A stretch of 64,000 bases of DNA, from positions 1 to 64,000 of the forward strand of contig NZ_FNBG01000016.1 in NCBI RefSeq assembly GCF_900102215.1. The letters run 5' to 3'. This DNA is from Fontibacillus panacisegetis. Its GTDB lineage: Bacteria > Bacillota > Bacilli > Paenibacillales > Paenibacillaceae. Shown one piece after another: positions 16,568 to 25,871 of this stretch (the first letter of the stretch is position 1; every line of letters begins with the position of its first letter). A model generated the notes under the pieces. The model was not told the origin of the DNA and searched no databases. It saw only the letters and a program-made list of their open reading frames with translations. Made by a program: the position numbers and the translations under genes.

Positions 16568-19030
16568 GTGAAAAATTCATTTATTCATATTCCATATTTA
16601 CCGGGATGTCCTGTACATTTCATGATTAATGATTATAATTCCGAGGAGTTCCACCAACACTCAGGCCTGGAAATTATTTGGCTACTTCATGGGAAGCTGA
16701 AGGTAACGGTCAGTCAAAATGATTATTTATTACTTGAAAACGATCTTATTTTAATTAACCATTTTGAAGCCCATCAAATAGTTCCGAAGGCATCGGATGC
16801 TTATTTTATTCAACTACATATAGACAGTCTTTTTATAAATAAATACAATCATGACTTTTATAGCATGTTATACGATTTAAAATCCTTCAAAAATAGTGAA
16901 GATAATCAAAAACCATATGATGTCATTCGTATTCTATTTAGTCAGTTAATTACCCGAAAATACAGTCATACTGTAGAAATCAACAGCGATGTTCTTCAGC
17001 TCTTAGGATACTTAACTTTCCGTTTTAGTAAAAGGCTCTCTTTGACGGAACCGGAAAATCCATTTTTCTATAAAAATTCCAACATTGTTCAGCAAATGCT
17101 TAACCGAGTTGAACAGGATTTCAAAGGAAAGCTTACGTTAAGTGAAATCGCGCTGGAGCAGCATTACAATTCATCCTATTTGTCAGATCAATTTAGAAAA
17201 ATTGTAGGAGTTACTTTTAAGGCATATTTAGAAGAAATCAGGATCAGGTATTCTTTATTTTTGCTGCAACACCAGGAAGCTTCTATTTCAAATGTAGCAT
17301 TAGCTTCAGGTTTTAGTGATGAAAAAAGCTATTATAAAGCGATAAAAAACAAATTTTCGTTAACTCCTTTACAATTACGTAAAAAATATCAGGAGCAGTA
17401 TGACGAGGGGATATCTTTAATTAACCATTTGAATGTAGAATTAATTAATCAATATGCAGCTATTCCTATCGAGCCAAGAATGATAGAAGACAATACAATT
17501 CAAATGACTATCGTCAAGGATATTCAAACTGAGCGGTATGAATTGAAGCAGGCCTGGAACAAAATCATTAATATCGGGTCTGCAAATACTTTATTAAACC
17601 AAAATATACGTGACCAAATAAAAGAAATACATGAAGAAATCCAAATTGAATATTTGCGGTTTGAAGGTGTTTTTAACCAGGAAATGGACGTAGTGCAAAA
17701 AGAAAGAGAAGGTTTTAAATTCAATTGGAAGTTTATTAACAACATTCTGGATTATTTAGTGGATATTGGAGTCAAGCCTTTTATTTGTTTGAGTTATATG
17801 CCTCCTTTATTTGCAAGCAAAAGCACCAGCTTCTTTAACTATCAGGGGAATACTTCACCACCGAAGGAAATGAGTCAATGGCTGTCCCTTGTTCAATCCT
17901 TTATGATGAATTGCATTAATCGCTATAGTCATAACATTGTATCTGAATGGTACTTCCAAATATGGACGGAGTTTCCTGTACATGATATTCATTGGAGCGG
18001 CACACTCGAACAGTATTTAGAGTTGTACAAGCAAACGGCGCTTCTCATTAAAGGTATATCTCCAACACTAAAAATTGGACCTGCAGCAGAAAACTTTCAT
18101 ACGGAGGAACATATTTCTGAGAAGCTCCTTGAATATTGCGAGAAGAATGAGATACCTATTGATTTCTACAGTTGCAATATTTACCATAATCGAATCAAAT
18201 TTAAAGAATGGTTGGAGCGTTCTATAACTGATCCTGTGGATATAAAATTAATTCCATTTCAATACGAAGAAAAAAATCATACAAAAAATTTGCTGGAAAA
18301 AATGCATCGGATGCTTAAATCAAATTATAAAAAGGATATCGAATTCATCGTAACACGCTGGAATTTTAGTTGGGACGTTACGAATTTTCTTCACGATACA
18401 GCCTTTATGGCCACTTTTATAATTGATAATATGCTGGATAAATCGGTTAGTCTTACGAATGCCATTGGTTATTTATCTGCATCTGATATTCTCTATGAGT
18501 GGGATATAAAAAACACCCCGTTTTTCGGAGGGACCGGATTAATCAATACGGAAGGAATCAAGAAATCAGCATATTATGCCTTCGTATTTTTATCCAAGTT
18601 AGGGAGCACTGTATTTGCCAGGGGCAAAAATTATATCATGACAAGGCAAGGGGAGGATATTCAAATTTTGGTTTACAACCATACTTATCCTGACCAATTG
18701 TTCATAAGGGGTGAAAAAGAGGAAAAGATTTCTTATGACATCTTTGAAGAGTCGAACGATTTATTACTAAATATCCACCTGAAAAATATTTATGGAACCT
18801 ATAAATGCAAGCAATACAGTCTCAATCGTCATAACGGTTCTGCCTATGATGAATGGATTCGGATGGGTGAATATGTCGATCTGAACCATGAAGAAACAGA
18901 TTATCTGAAGAACATTTCCAGACCTTCATTGAAATTAAAACAACTCGCATTACAGGGTGATCTCCATCTTGCTTTGCATGTTCCGGTTCATGGAGTTGAA
19001 TGTATCCTGCTAAATAAGTTTTATAACTAA
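16568..19030 (+). CDS. AraC-family regulator fused to a catalytically altered GH39-like domain
   Basis: The 820-residue protein has an N-terminal cupin sensor (PGCPVHFMINDY, HQHSGLEIIWLLHGKL), two AraC helix-turn-helix motifs at about residues 175-285 (LTLSEIALEQHYNSSYLSDQF; ISNVALASGFSDEKSYYKAIK) and, from about 330, a glycosidase-like barrel of the GH39 xylosidase type. The acid/base position appears kept as Glu468 in IWTEFP. The nucleophile position, normally TEWN, reads TRWN (Arg597), so the barrel is probably a sugar-sensing module. GTG at 16568 is chosen because GGAGG lies seven bases upstream; a TTG at 16526 has no ribosome site. It precedes a GH3 enzyme and a GPH symporter and probably activates them. 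Confidence 0.82.
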   Translation: MKNSFIHIPYLPGCPVHFMINDYNSEEFHQHSGLEIIWLLHGKLKVTVSQNDYLLLENDLILINHFEAHQIVPKASDAYFIQLHIDSLFINKYNHDFYSMLYDLKSFKNSEDNQKPYDVIRILFSQLITRKYSHTVEINSDVLQLLGYLTFRFSKRLSLTEPENPFFYKNSNIVQQMLNRVEQDFKGKLTLSEIALEQHYNSSYLSDQFRKIVGVTFKAYLEEIRIRYSLFLLQHQEASISNVALASGFSDEKSYYKAIKNKFSLTPLQLRKKYQEQYDEGISLINHLNVELINQYAAIPIEPRMIEDNTIQMTIVKDIQTERYELKQAWNKIINIGSANTLLNQNIRDQIKEIHEEIQIEYLRFEGVFNQEMDVVQKEREGFKFNWKFINNILDYLVDIGVKPFICLSYMPPLFASKSTSFFNYQGNTSPPKEMSQWLSLVQSFMMNCINRYSHNIVSEWYFQIWTEFPVHDIHWSGTLEQYLELYKQTALLIKGISPTLKIGPAAENFHTEEHISEKLLEYCEKNEIPIDFYSCNIYHNRIKFKEWLERSITDPVDIKLIPFQYEEKNHTKNLLEKMHRMLKSNYKKDIEFIVTRWNFSWDVTNFLHDTAFMATFIIDNMLDKSVSLTNAIGYLSASDILYEWDIKNTPFFGGTGLINTEGIKKSAYYAFVFLSKLGSTVFARGKNYIMTRQGEDIQILVYNHTYPDQLFIRGEKEEKISYDIFEESNDLLLNIHLKNIYGTYKCKQYSLNRHNGSAYDEWIRMGEYVDLNHEETDYLKNISRPSLKLKQLALQGDLHLALHVPVHGVECILLNKFYN

Positions 19031-19078
19031 ACCAAAGAAATTCCCATTAAAATTAGGGGTGATTCTTTGGTTTTTCTC
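19029..19078 (+). terminator. Rho-independent terminator after the AraC-GH39 gene
   Basis: AACCAAAGAA at 19030-19039 pairs with TTCTTTGGTT at 19063-19072, followed by TTTCTCTTTTT. It separates the regulator from the glycosidase operon. Confidence 0.75.
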
Positions 19079-19208
19079 TTTTTCCCTGAAGCTGAATTAC
19101 ATATACATTTTTATTTTCCCATCATTCGTCTAAGAAACAGGAAGGAATCAATATCCGATCTCAATTAAAATTTATGCTATAAATATTTATTAAATCTCTT
19201 CTCAAAAG

Positions 19209-19222
19209 TGAAAGCGGTTTAA
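19209..19222 (+). promoter_or_regulatory. Possible cre site (CcpA) before the GH3 gene
   Basis: TGAAAGCGGTTTAA matches the catabolite-response consensus TGAAAGCGCTTTCA except at three positions. It lies about 30-40 bases upstream of the GH3 start, where CcpA would block expression in the presence of glucose. Confidence 0.4.
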
Positions 19223-19251
19223 TAATATTGAAAAATAGATTGGAGGAACAG

Positions 19252-21297
19252 ATGATGAAGGTGAATAAACAGTATCGCTTATCTTACAGCTCGAAGGCCA
19301 AGGAAATCGTAGGTCAAATGAATTTGGAAGAAAAAATATATTTAATGAGCGGAAAAGTATCCATGGAGCAGATGCTAAGTGACTTCAAGGAAAGACACTA
19401 TAACTGGATACCTTATCCAGCTGGTGGCAATGATCGATTGGGAGTACCTGAGTTAAAATTTGTTGACGGTCCTCGCGGTGTCGTATCCGGCAACAGCACA
19501 TGTTTTCCGGTTTCTATGTCCAGAGGAGCTACCTTCGATCAGGATCTTGAACAACGTATTGGACATGCCATCGGCAAAGAGGTTCGCGCACAGGGCGGCA
19601 ACTTTTTTGGCGGAGTTTGCATCAATCTTCCGTACAACCCGGGTTGGGGTAGAAGCCAGGAGGTGTACGGTGAAGACTCATTTCATTTGGGAGCCATGGG
19701 GTCATCCTTAGTAAAAGGGGTTCAAGATGAAAACGTAATTGCCTGCGTAAAGCATTATGCTTTTAACAGTATGGAATGCGCCCGTTTTAAGGTAAGTGTA
19801 ATCGCTGATAAACGTACAGAGCGTGAGGTTTACTTGCCGCACTTTAAAGAATGTGTTGATGCAGGCGCAGCCAGCATCATGAGTGCCTACAATTTATATC
19901 ATGGAACCCATTGCGGACATCATGATTATTTACTAAATCAGGTTTTGAAGGAGGAATGGGATTTTGATGGCTTTGTCATAAGCGACTTTGCATGGGGAAT
20001 TAAAGATACGGTTGAAGCCGCAAATGGTGGCATGGATATTGAAATGTGCCATACAAAATATTTTGGCGATAAGCTGGTTGAAGCTGTACGCAACGGTCAG
20101 GTCAGCGAGGAAAAGATCGATGAGGCAGCAGTAAGAATTGTACGTACACTGCTCGCGTTTGCAGAGGCCGACAATGAAACGTACAGCAAGGAAGTTATCG
20201 CATGCAAGGAGCATATTGACTTGGCGCTGGAAGCTGCGGAAAAATCCATGACATTGATAAAAAATGATCATGAGGTTCTACCGTTTTCCAAAACAGATAC
20301 AAAACGTATAGCGGTTATTGGAGAGCTTGGCAATAAAGGAAATATTGGCGATTATGGCTCCAGCAGAGTGTTTCCGCCATACGTTGTTACACCGTTAGAA
20401 GGAATCAAGCGTTTGCTTCCAAATGCTGAGGTTATTTTTGATAATGGAGCAGATATTGAAAAAGCCAAGGAACTGGCAAAATCGGCTGATACCGTTGTCT
20501 TTGTTGTAGGGTATGACCATGATGATGAAGGTGAATCCGTCACGAACGAGGATGCCGATTTTAAAGAGGGCGGAGATCGTAAAAACAGTCTCGGTCTGCA
20601 CACTTGGGACATTGAGTTGATCCAGGCGGTTGGGCCGGTTAACCAAAACTGTGCTGCTGTTCTGATTGGCGGTAATATGATCATGATTGAAGAATGGAAG
20701 CAAGCTGTCTCCTCTATCCTGATGGCGTATTACCCTGGAATGGAAGGCGGTACCGCAATAGCCAAAACACTATTCGGTGATGTCAGCCCTGGCGGCAAGC
20801 TACCCTTTATTGTACCAACAAGCGAAAGCCATCTTCCAAAAGTAGATTGGGATGCAAACGAAATAAAATATGACTACTACCACGGATATACCAAGCTGGA
20901 AAAGGAAGGAATAGAGCCTTCGTTACCTTATGGGTTTGGTTTATCTTACACAAGCTTTTCGATTTCTAATGCAGCCTTTAAAGTAATAAACGATCAAATC
21001 ACCGGGTCTTGTGAAATTGAAAATACTGGGGATACAACAGGTGATGAAGTTGTTCAATTATATGTAGGCTTTAGCCATTCCAGAGTGGACAGACCTGTAA
21101 AAGTATTACGTGGATTCAAACGGATTACACTGAAGCCAGGTCAAAAGGAGAAGGTTGAAATCGCCTGTCCAATTGAAAAAATCAAATGGTTCAATCCTAT
21201 TACAAACGAATGGGAGCTCGAAGAGATAGCTTATGATGTCTTTATCGGAAACAGCAGTGCAGAAAAAGATTTAATTAAGGGAATTATTAGCTTGTAA
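19252..21297 (+). CDS. Glycoside hydrolase family 3 (beta-glucosidase/xylosidase type)
   Basis: The 681-residue enzyme has the GH3 barrel (FVDGPRGV, PYNPGWGRSQEVYGED, ACVKHYAFNS), with the likely nucleophile Asp245 in FVISDFAWG. An alpha/beta sandwich (MTLIKNDHEVLPF, VFVVGYDHDDEGES) and a C-terminal fibronectin-III-like domain (ENTGDTTGDEVVQLYVG) follow. There is no signal peptide, so it acts in the cytoplasm on imported oligosaccharides. GGAGGA precedes two adjacent ATGs at 19252 and 19255; the second has the better spacing. Exact substrate is not readable from sequence; the GH39-like regulator and GPH symporter suggest xylosides or other plant-derived oligosaccharides. Confidence 0.9.
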   Translation: MMKVNKQYRLSYSSKAKEIVGQMNLEEKIYLMSGKVSMEQMLSDFKERHYNWIPYPAGGNDRLGVPELKFVDGPRGVVSGNSTCFPVSMSRGATFDQDLEQRIGHAIGKEVRAQGGNFFGGVCINLPYNPGWGRSQEVYGEDSFHLGAMGSSLVKGVQDENVIACVKHYAFNSMECARFKVSVIADKRTEREVYLPHFKECVDAGAASIMSAYNLYHGTHCGHHDYLLNQVLKEEWDFDGFVISDFAWGIKDTVEAANGGMDIEMCHTKYFGDKLVEAVRNGQVSEEKIDEAAVRIVRTLLAFAEADNETYSKEVIACKEHIDLALEAAEKSMTLIKNDHEVLPFSKTDTKRIAVIGELGNKGNIGDYGSSRVFPPYVVTPLEGIKRLLPNAEVIFDNGADIEKAKELAKSADTVVFVVGYDHDDEGESVTNEDADFKEGGDRKNSLGLHTWDIELIQAVGPVNQNCAAVLIGGNMIMIEEWKQAVSSILMAYYPGMEGGTAIAKTLFGDVSPGGKLPFIVPTSESHLPKVDWDANEIKYDYYHGYTKLEKEGIEPSLPYGFGLSYTSFSISNAAFKVINDQITGSCEIENTGDTTGDEVVQLYVGFSHSRVDRPVKVLRGFKRITLKPGQKEKVEIACPIEKIKWFNPITNEWELEEIAYDVFIGNSSAEKDLIKGIISL

Positions 21298-21330
21298 AAA
21301 TTGAATACGTTTTCATCAGGAGGGTACACT

Positions 21331-22689
21331 ATGGCACTGAAAGAAGAGTCGAATCAAAAGCTGTCATTATTGGAAAAGGTAAGCTACGGTTTAGGAGATA
21401 CTGGCTCAAACTTGATTTATGCGGTGGTTACGACTTATTTAACTTTTTACTTTACAGATGTATATGGTATTGGTGCTGCTGCTGTAGGTACGCTGCTGTT
21501 AGTTGCAAGACTTGTAGATATGCTCGATAGTCCCATCTTCGGGATATTGATTGATAAAACGAATACACGATGGGGGAAATCAAGACCGTGGATTTTGTGG
21601 TCATGCTTACCATTTACTATCGTTACCATCTTATTGTTTATGGGGCCTGAGTTAAGTGCTTCAGGGAAACTGGTATATGCCTACATTTTCTATATCGCTT
21701 CCAATGTATTGTATACAGCAGTTAATAATCCATTAACTACGCTGCTTCCAAGCTTGTCCAGTGATATTCAGGAAAGAACGGTTGCGAATACGTTTCGGAT
21801 GTTTGGCGGACAATTTGGTGGATTACTTGTTAACTTGACCTTGCTGCCGCTAGTTGCATTCTTTGGTAACGGCGATCAGCAAAAGGGATTTTTCCATACT
21901 ATGATTCTTTTTGGCGCAGTGGGAATGGTCATGTTCTTGATTACGTTCTTTAACACGAGAGAACGTGTTCAGGATAGATCCGGAGGCAAATCACTGCCAC
22001 TAAAAGAGAGTGTCAAATCGATTAAAGGCAATATGCCGTGGATTGCAGGAGTTTTGCTGGGTGTAGTATTTTTTATCATGTATGTGATTAAATTGTCATC
22101 GGGCATCTATTATATTACCTACAATCTTGATAAGCCCGATCTTGTAGCAACAGTAAATACTCTTGGTTCGTTAACCCTGATAGGAATCATTTTTGTACCG
22201 TTTTTATCCAAGAAGTATAGTAAAAAGACACTGATTATTTCAGGAATGGTCATCAATATTGTAGGGCAATTAATTATTCACTTCAGTGGACAAAGTACAG
22301 CATTGGTGCTTGCAGGTACAGTCATAGGCGCAATCGGCTTTGGATTGCCGGTAGGCTTGCTATTTGCTCTAATTGCGGATACCGTTGACTACGGTGAATG
22401 GAAATCAGGGGTTCGCGCGCAGGGGTTGCTTGCTTCGACCGCTTCCGGCATTGCAATCAAATTAGGATCTGGTCTTGGCGGAGCTATCCCGGCCTGGTTG
22501 CTTGCAGCAGGAGGTTATGTTGCTAATCAAACTCAAACACAATCTGCGCTTCAAATGATTGAGATCAGCTTCATTTGGCTGCCAATTACTTTAAGTGTAG
22601 TGTCGATTCTCATCCTGGTTTTTCTATATAAGTGGGATAAACCGCATCATGAAATTATTGCAGAATTGGAAGCAAGAAGAGCTCAATAA
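21331..22689 (+). CDS. GPH-family sugar:cation symporter
   Basis: A 452-residue, 12-span transporter of the glycoside-pentoside-hexuronide family. Signatures are LLEKVSYGLGDTGSNLIY at the N-terminus, DSPIFGILIDKTNTRWGKSRPW after the second span, and the later ADTVDYGEWKSGVRAQGL. It should import glycosides with H+ or Na+. The ATG at 21331 follows AGGAGGG; the upstream TTG at 21301 is not needed. It is co-transcribed with the GH3 gene 33 bases before it, and a terminator follows. Confidence 0.92.
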   Translation: MALKEESNQKLSLLEKVSYGLGDTGSNLIYAVVTTYLTFYFTDVYGIGAAAVGTLLLVARLVDMLDSPIFGILIDKTNTRWGKSRPWILWSCLPFTIVTILLFMGPELSASGKLVYAYIFYIASNVLYTAVNNPLTTLLPSLSSDIQERTVANTFRMFGGQFGGLLVNLTLLPLVAFFGNGDQQKGFFHTMILFGAVGMVMFLITFFNTRERVQDRSGGKSLPLKESVKSIKGNMPWIAGVLLGVVFFIMYVIKLSSGIYYITYNLDKPDLVATVNTLGSLTLIGIIFVPFLSKKYSKKTLIISGMVINIVGQLIIHFSGQSTALVLAGTVIGAIGFGLPVGLLFALIADTVDYGEWKSGVRAQGLLASTASGIAIKLGSGLGGAIPAWLLAAGGYVANQTQTQSALQMIEISFIWLPITLSVVSILILVFLYKWDKPHHEIIAELEARRAQ

Positions 22690-22723
22690 ATCGGCCAAAC
22701 TTGGGTCGGCCTCAATGACAGAA

Positions 22724-22776
22724 GCAGCAAACCGGGTCCGTATCAATAACGGGCAGGTTGGCTGCTTTTCTTTTTT
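22724..22776 (+). terminator. Rho-independent terminator after the GPH symporter gene
   Basis: GCAGC...ACCGGG at 22724-22736 pairs with the GGGCAGGTTGGCTGC block ending at 22765 (imperfect), followed by TTTTCTTTTTT. Confidence 0.65.
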
Positions 22777-22866
22777 AAATCTTAAGATTATTTTCAGAAT
22801 TTCCTGCCCTTTATCTACAGATTTATCAATTATGATTGGAGCTATTAGATAAGGGAGGCGGCTTTC

Positions 22867-23451
22867 ATGATTATGAATGTAAAAACATGGGTCAAAGAGA
22901 GGTCTGTTTTTCTTTATAAATTTTTGCGTTCACCGAAGCAGATAGGCAGTATAACCCCCAGCTCAAGAGAACTGGCAATGGCAATGCTGGAGCCGATTCA
23001 GTGGCAGAGCACCTATGCCATTGCCGAGCTGGGAGCAGGCACGGGGGCGGTTACCAAGTATATCCCGAATGCTGCAAGATCAGGAACTAGGGTTATCCTA
23101 TTTGAAAAAGATTCCTACCTGCGTGGCAAATTAACAATTCGTTACCCGGACTATTCCTGTTATGCGGATTGTCTCCTGCTTGAGAATGCGCTGGAGCAGG
23201 AAGGGCTGGAACGGCTGGACTGTATTATAAGCGGGCTTCCATTTTTCAATTTCCATCAAGAGGTGCGGGATCGGCTTATTCAACAGATCGTAGCTTCACT
23301 TAAGGATGATGGACTCTTCATTGCTTTTCAATATTCACAGCAGATGAAGAGGCAATTGACGGAGCATTTTGAAATTGAGGTTATCCGTTTCGTGCCCCTG
23401 AACATCCCGCCAGCGTTTGTTTATATATGCCGCAAGAAACGGGTGACATGA
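22867..23451 (+). CDS. SAM-dependent methyltransferase, phospholipid N-methyltransferase-like
   Basis: The 194-residue protein has FLRSPKQIGSITPSSRELA at the N-terminus and motif I AELGAGTGAVTKYI, typical of the COG3963/PmtA-like and rRNA-adenine-methylase-like class. Motif IV reads IISGLPFFNF. Such proteins methylate membrane phospholipid headgroups in some bacteria; this activity is uncertain here. The ATG follows AAGGGAGGCGG. It starts a tightly overlapping operon with a PAP2-like membrane protein and a two-component system, which supports a membrane-lipid role. Confidence 0.78.
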   Translation: MIMNVKTWVKERSVFLYKFLRSPKQIGSITPSSRELAMAMLEPIQWQSTYAIAELGAGTGAVTKYIPNAARSGTRVILFEKDSYLRGKLTIRYPDYSCYADCLLLENALEQEGLERLDCIISGLPFFNFHQEVRDRLIQQIVASLKDDGLFIAFQYSQQMKRQLTEHFEIEVIRFVPLNIPPAFVYICRKKRVT

Positions 23452-24116
23452 TGAACGCCAAGCTCAGGGCGTATACTCCATTGTTATGGATATTGGTCAT
23501 TCCGGTGCTGAATCTTTTTTATGGACTGCTAAATCATGGGGAGGGGATTGTGAGCAGCCTGATGACGGATTTGGATAAACAGATTCCATTTGTACCGGTC
23601 TTTATTATTCCTTATCTGTTATGGTACCCTTTTATCATCATCATGCTGATTGCTTTTTTTCTTAGTAATAAAAGGGTCTACTATCTGACATTGCTTACCC
23701 AATGTCTGGGGTTGATTTCCTGCTACCTCGTTTATGCATTATTTCAGACCACAGTATCCCGTCCGTCAATTCCTGAGTATGGAATCCTCTACAAGCTTGT
23801 CGCTTTCGTATATAATACGGATCAACCGTTTAATTGCTTTCCCAGCATTCATGTGCTGACCAGCTATTTAATGATCAAGGGAGTATCCATTTGCCCTAAA
23901 ATGTCGAGGCTCTTCATAGCAGCAGTCTATATTTGCTCATGTTCCATTATTTGTTCTACACTTTTTGTGAAGCAGCATGTTTTGCTGGACATCGCCGGAG
24001 CGATTGCCTTGGTAGAAATACTGTGGTTCGTACTCATCCGGCTGTCACCGTTCAAGCAGACAATTTTGCTAAAGGGAGTTAACCAAGGTGAAAAAAATGA
24101 ACATTTTGGTCGTTGA
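23448..24116 (+). CDS. PAP2-superfamily membrane protein (inositolphosphotransferase-like)
   Basis: A roughly 222-residue protein with five or six membrane spans. The conserved pieces are FNCFPSIHVLTS (PAP2 motif 2 with SIH) and KQHVLLDIAGA (motif 3 with the catalytic His and Asp). This layout is that of the AUR1/PAP2_3 branch, which transfers or removes lipid-linked phosphate headgroups. The start codon ATG overlaps the stop of the methyltransferase (ATGA), and its end overlaps the response-regulator start by 29 bases. The substrate is not predictable. Confidence 0.8.
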   Translation: MMNAKLRAYTPLLWILVIPVLNLFYGLLNHGEGIVSSLMTDLDKQIPFVPVFIIPYLLWYPFIIIMLIAFFLSNKRVYYLTLLTQCLGLISCYLVYALFQTTVSRPSIPEYGILYKLVAFVYNTDQPFNCFPSIHVLTSYLMIKGVSICPKMSRLFIAAVYICSCSIICSTLFVKQHVLLDIAGAIALVEILWFVLIRLSPFKQTILLKGVNQGEKNEHFGR

Positions 24117-24783
24117 TGATGATCGGGAGATCCGGGATGTGCTGCATGTCTATTTGCGGAACGAAGGTTATCATGTGGTGGAGGCTGTAGATGGTTTGCA
24201 GGCTTTGCAAATTTTGCAGCAGGATGAGATCCATCTAATTATATTGGATGTAATGATGCCTAATTTGGACGGTATTGCAGCATGTCTGCACATTCGGGAG
24301 AAGTCTGACATTCCGATTATTATGCTGTCAGCCAAAGAAGAATCCCTCGATAAAATTACCGGACTGTCCACCGGGGCAGACGATTATGTGACGAAGCCGT
24401 TTCATCCCCTGGAGCTTATAGCCAGAGTAAAAGCCCAACTAAGGCGGCAGAACTTCCGTGCCCATCAACGGGACAATGTGTCGGAAATCCGAATCGATGA
24501 GTTGATTATTAATAAACATGAACATTTGGTAACTGTACGCGGCAATCCGGTAGCTCTGACTCCTATTGAGTTCTCCATTCTGGAGCTGCTCGCACATCAC
24601 CGCGGGCAAGTATTTAGTGTTGAAAAGATTCACCAGAGTGTATGGAAAGACCAGACCCCTTTTTTTTCGGAAAATACAGTTATGGTTCACATCCGGAATA
24701 TCCGGGAAAAGATAGAAATAACTCCAAGATCGCCTCAGTACATTAAAACGGTATGGGGAGTGGGGTATAAAATTGAAAAGTAA
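24088..24783 (+). CDS. OmpR/PhoB-family response regulator
   Basis: The 231-residue protein has a receiver domain (VVDDDREIRD; phospho-acceptor Asp54 in ILDVMMPNLDG; Lys in VTKPFHPLEL) and a C-terminal winged helix (LTPIEFSILELLAHHRGQVFS, NTVMVHIRNIREKIE, TVWGVGYKIEK). It is most like VanR-type regulators. The GTG at 24088 follows AAGGGAG; an in-frame ATG at 24097 is the alternative. It overlaps both neighbours and pairs with the kinase that follows. Confidence 0.93.
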   Translation: MKKMNILVVDDDREIRDVLHVYLRNEGYHVVEAVDGLQALQILQQDEIHLIILDVMMPNLDGIAACLHIREKSDIPIIMLSAKEESLDKITGLSTGADDYVTKPFHPLELIARVKAQLRRQNFRAHQRDNVSEIRIDELIINKHEHLVTVRGNPVALTPIEFSILELLAHHRGQVFSVEKIHQSVWKDQTPFFSENTVMVHIRNIREKIEITPRSPQYIKTVWGVGYKIEK

Positions 24784-25837
24784 ATTTATCAGCACCCTTG
24801 CGGGAAATAACAATATTCGCATCCGTATGATCTGGTCTTTCATGATAAGCACGATTATCGCGATCGCCATTTCTGCAGTCATTCCGAACGTTTTTAATAA
24901 TTACTACTTGAATCTTATTAGTGGGCTTCTTTGTTTTTTTATTCCGTTTCTTTGCAGCTTCTTTTTTCTGACCAGGCATATTATTCGCTATGTGCTGACT
25001 TTGGCAGCCGGACTGGATGTCATCGCACAAGGAAATCTGCACTACAGGGTTCCGGTAAATCGAAATGATGAACTGGGAGGCATTGCCGTTAATATTAATG
25101 CCATGGCGGAGAAGCTGGAAGAACAAATCAACAGGGAACGTAAGCTGGAAAAAGCGAAGCTGGAATTAATCACAGGTGTCTCTCATGATTTGAGGACGCC
25201 TCTTACGAGCATTATCGGCTATCTGGACCTGTTGAGGGATAAAGCATACAGGGACGAGGAGGAGCATAACCGCTTTGTTGGCAATACCTATAATAAATCG
25301 ATGCAGTTGAAATCATTAATTGATGATTTGTTCGAATACAGCAGGTTAACAATTGATGAAGTGAAGCTCCAGAAAGAGACGATTGATTTACGGGAGCTGC
25401 TGGTACAGCTGTTGGTTGAAATGGAGCCGATAGCGAAGGAAAATCAACTCACGCTGGAAACCTCGATCCCGAGTGGACGAATCATGGCCTGGGTTGATCC
25501 CGAGATGATCAGGAGGTCTATCGATAATCTTCTGATGAACGCTCTCAAGTTCTCTATAAGACCTGGATTGATTCGTGTGGAGTTGTGCAATTATGAAGGG
25601 ATGGCGCGAATCACTGTTGAGAATGAGGGAGCACCGATCACGAAGGAGCAGGAGGAGCGGCTGTTGGAGCGATTCTATAAAACGGATGATTCCAGAAGTC
25701 GGCAGAACATTCAAACGGGGAGCGGTTTAGGCTTATCTATTGCCAAAAGTATTGCTGAGCTCCATGGAGGAACGTTAGAGCATGAGCACTTCGACGGACA
25801 TTTCCGGTTTCATATTATATTGCCCTTGTTCGATTGA
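24773..25837 (+). CDS. Sensor histidine kinase
   Basis: The 354-residue protein has two membrane spans near residues 20-72 with almost no extracellular loop, a HAMP domain (GLDVIAQGNLHYRVPV), the H-box with His138 in GVSHDLRTPLTSIIGYLD, the N-box DNLLMNALKFS and the G-box GSGLGLSIAKSI. The short loop implies sensing within the membrane or by a partner, as in bacitracin-type kinases. TTG at 24773 overlaps the regulator by 11 bases. The system probably responds to envelope or lipid stress, judging from the PAP2 and methyltransferase genes; this is inference. Confidence 0.92.
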   Translation: MKSKFISTLAGNNNIRIRMIWSFMISTIIAIAISAVIPNVFNNYYLNLISGLLCFFIPFLCSFFFLTRHIIRYVLTLAAGLDVIAQGNLHYRVPVNRNDELGGIAVNINAMAEKLEEQINRERKLEKAKLELITGVSHDLRTPLTSIIGYLDLLRDKAYRDEEEHNRFVGNTYNKSMQLKSLIDDLFEYSRLTIDEVKLQKETIDLRELLVQLLVEMEPIAKENQLTLETSIPSGRIMAWVDPEMIRRSIDNLLMNALKFSIRPGLIRVELCNYEGMARITVENEGAPITKEQEERLLERFYKTDDSRSRQNIQTGSGLGLSIAKSIAELHGGTLEHEHFDGHFRFHIILPLFD

Positions 25838-25871
25838 GTGGAGGATATGAATAGTTCAGTAATTAGGAGGA

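Noticed and set aside
23427..23447. Earlier ATG for the PAP2-like gene
   Set aside because: The ATG at 23448 overlaps the upstream stop as ATGA, the standard coupling arrangement, and the extra seven residues add nothing to the first membrane span.
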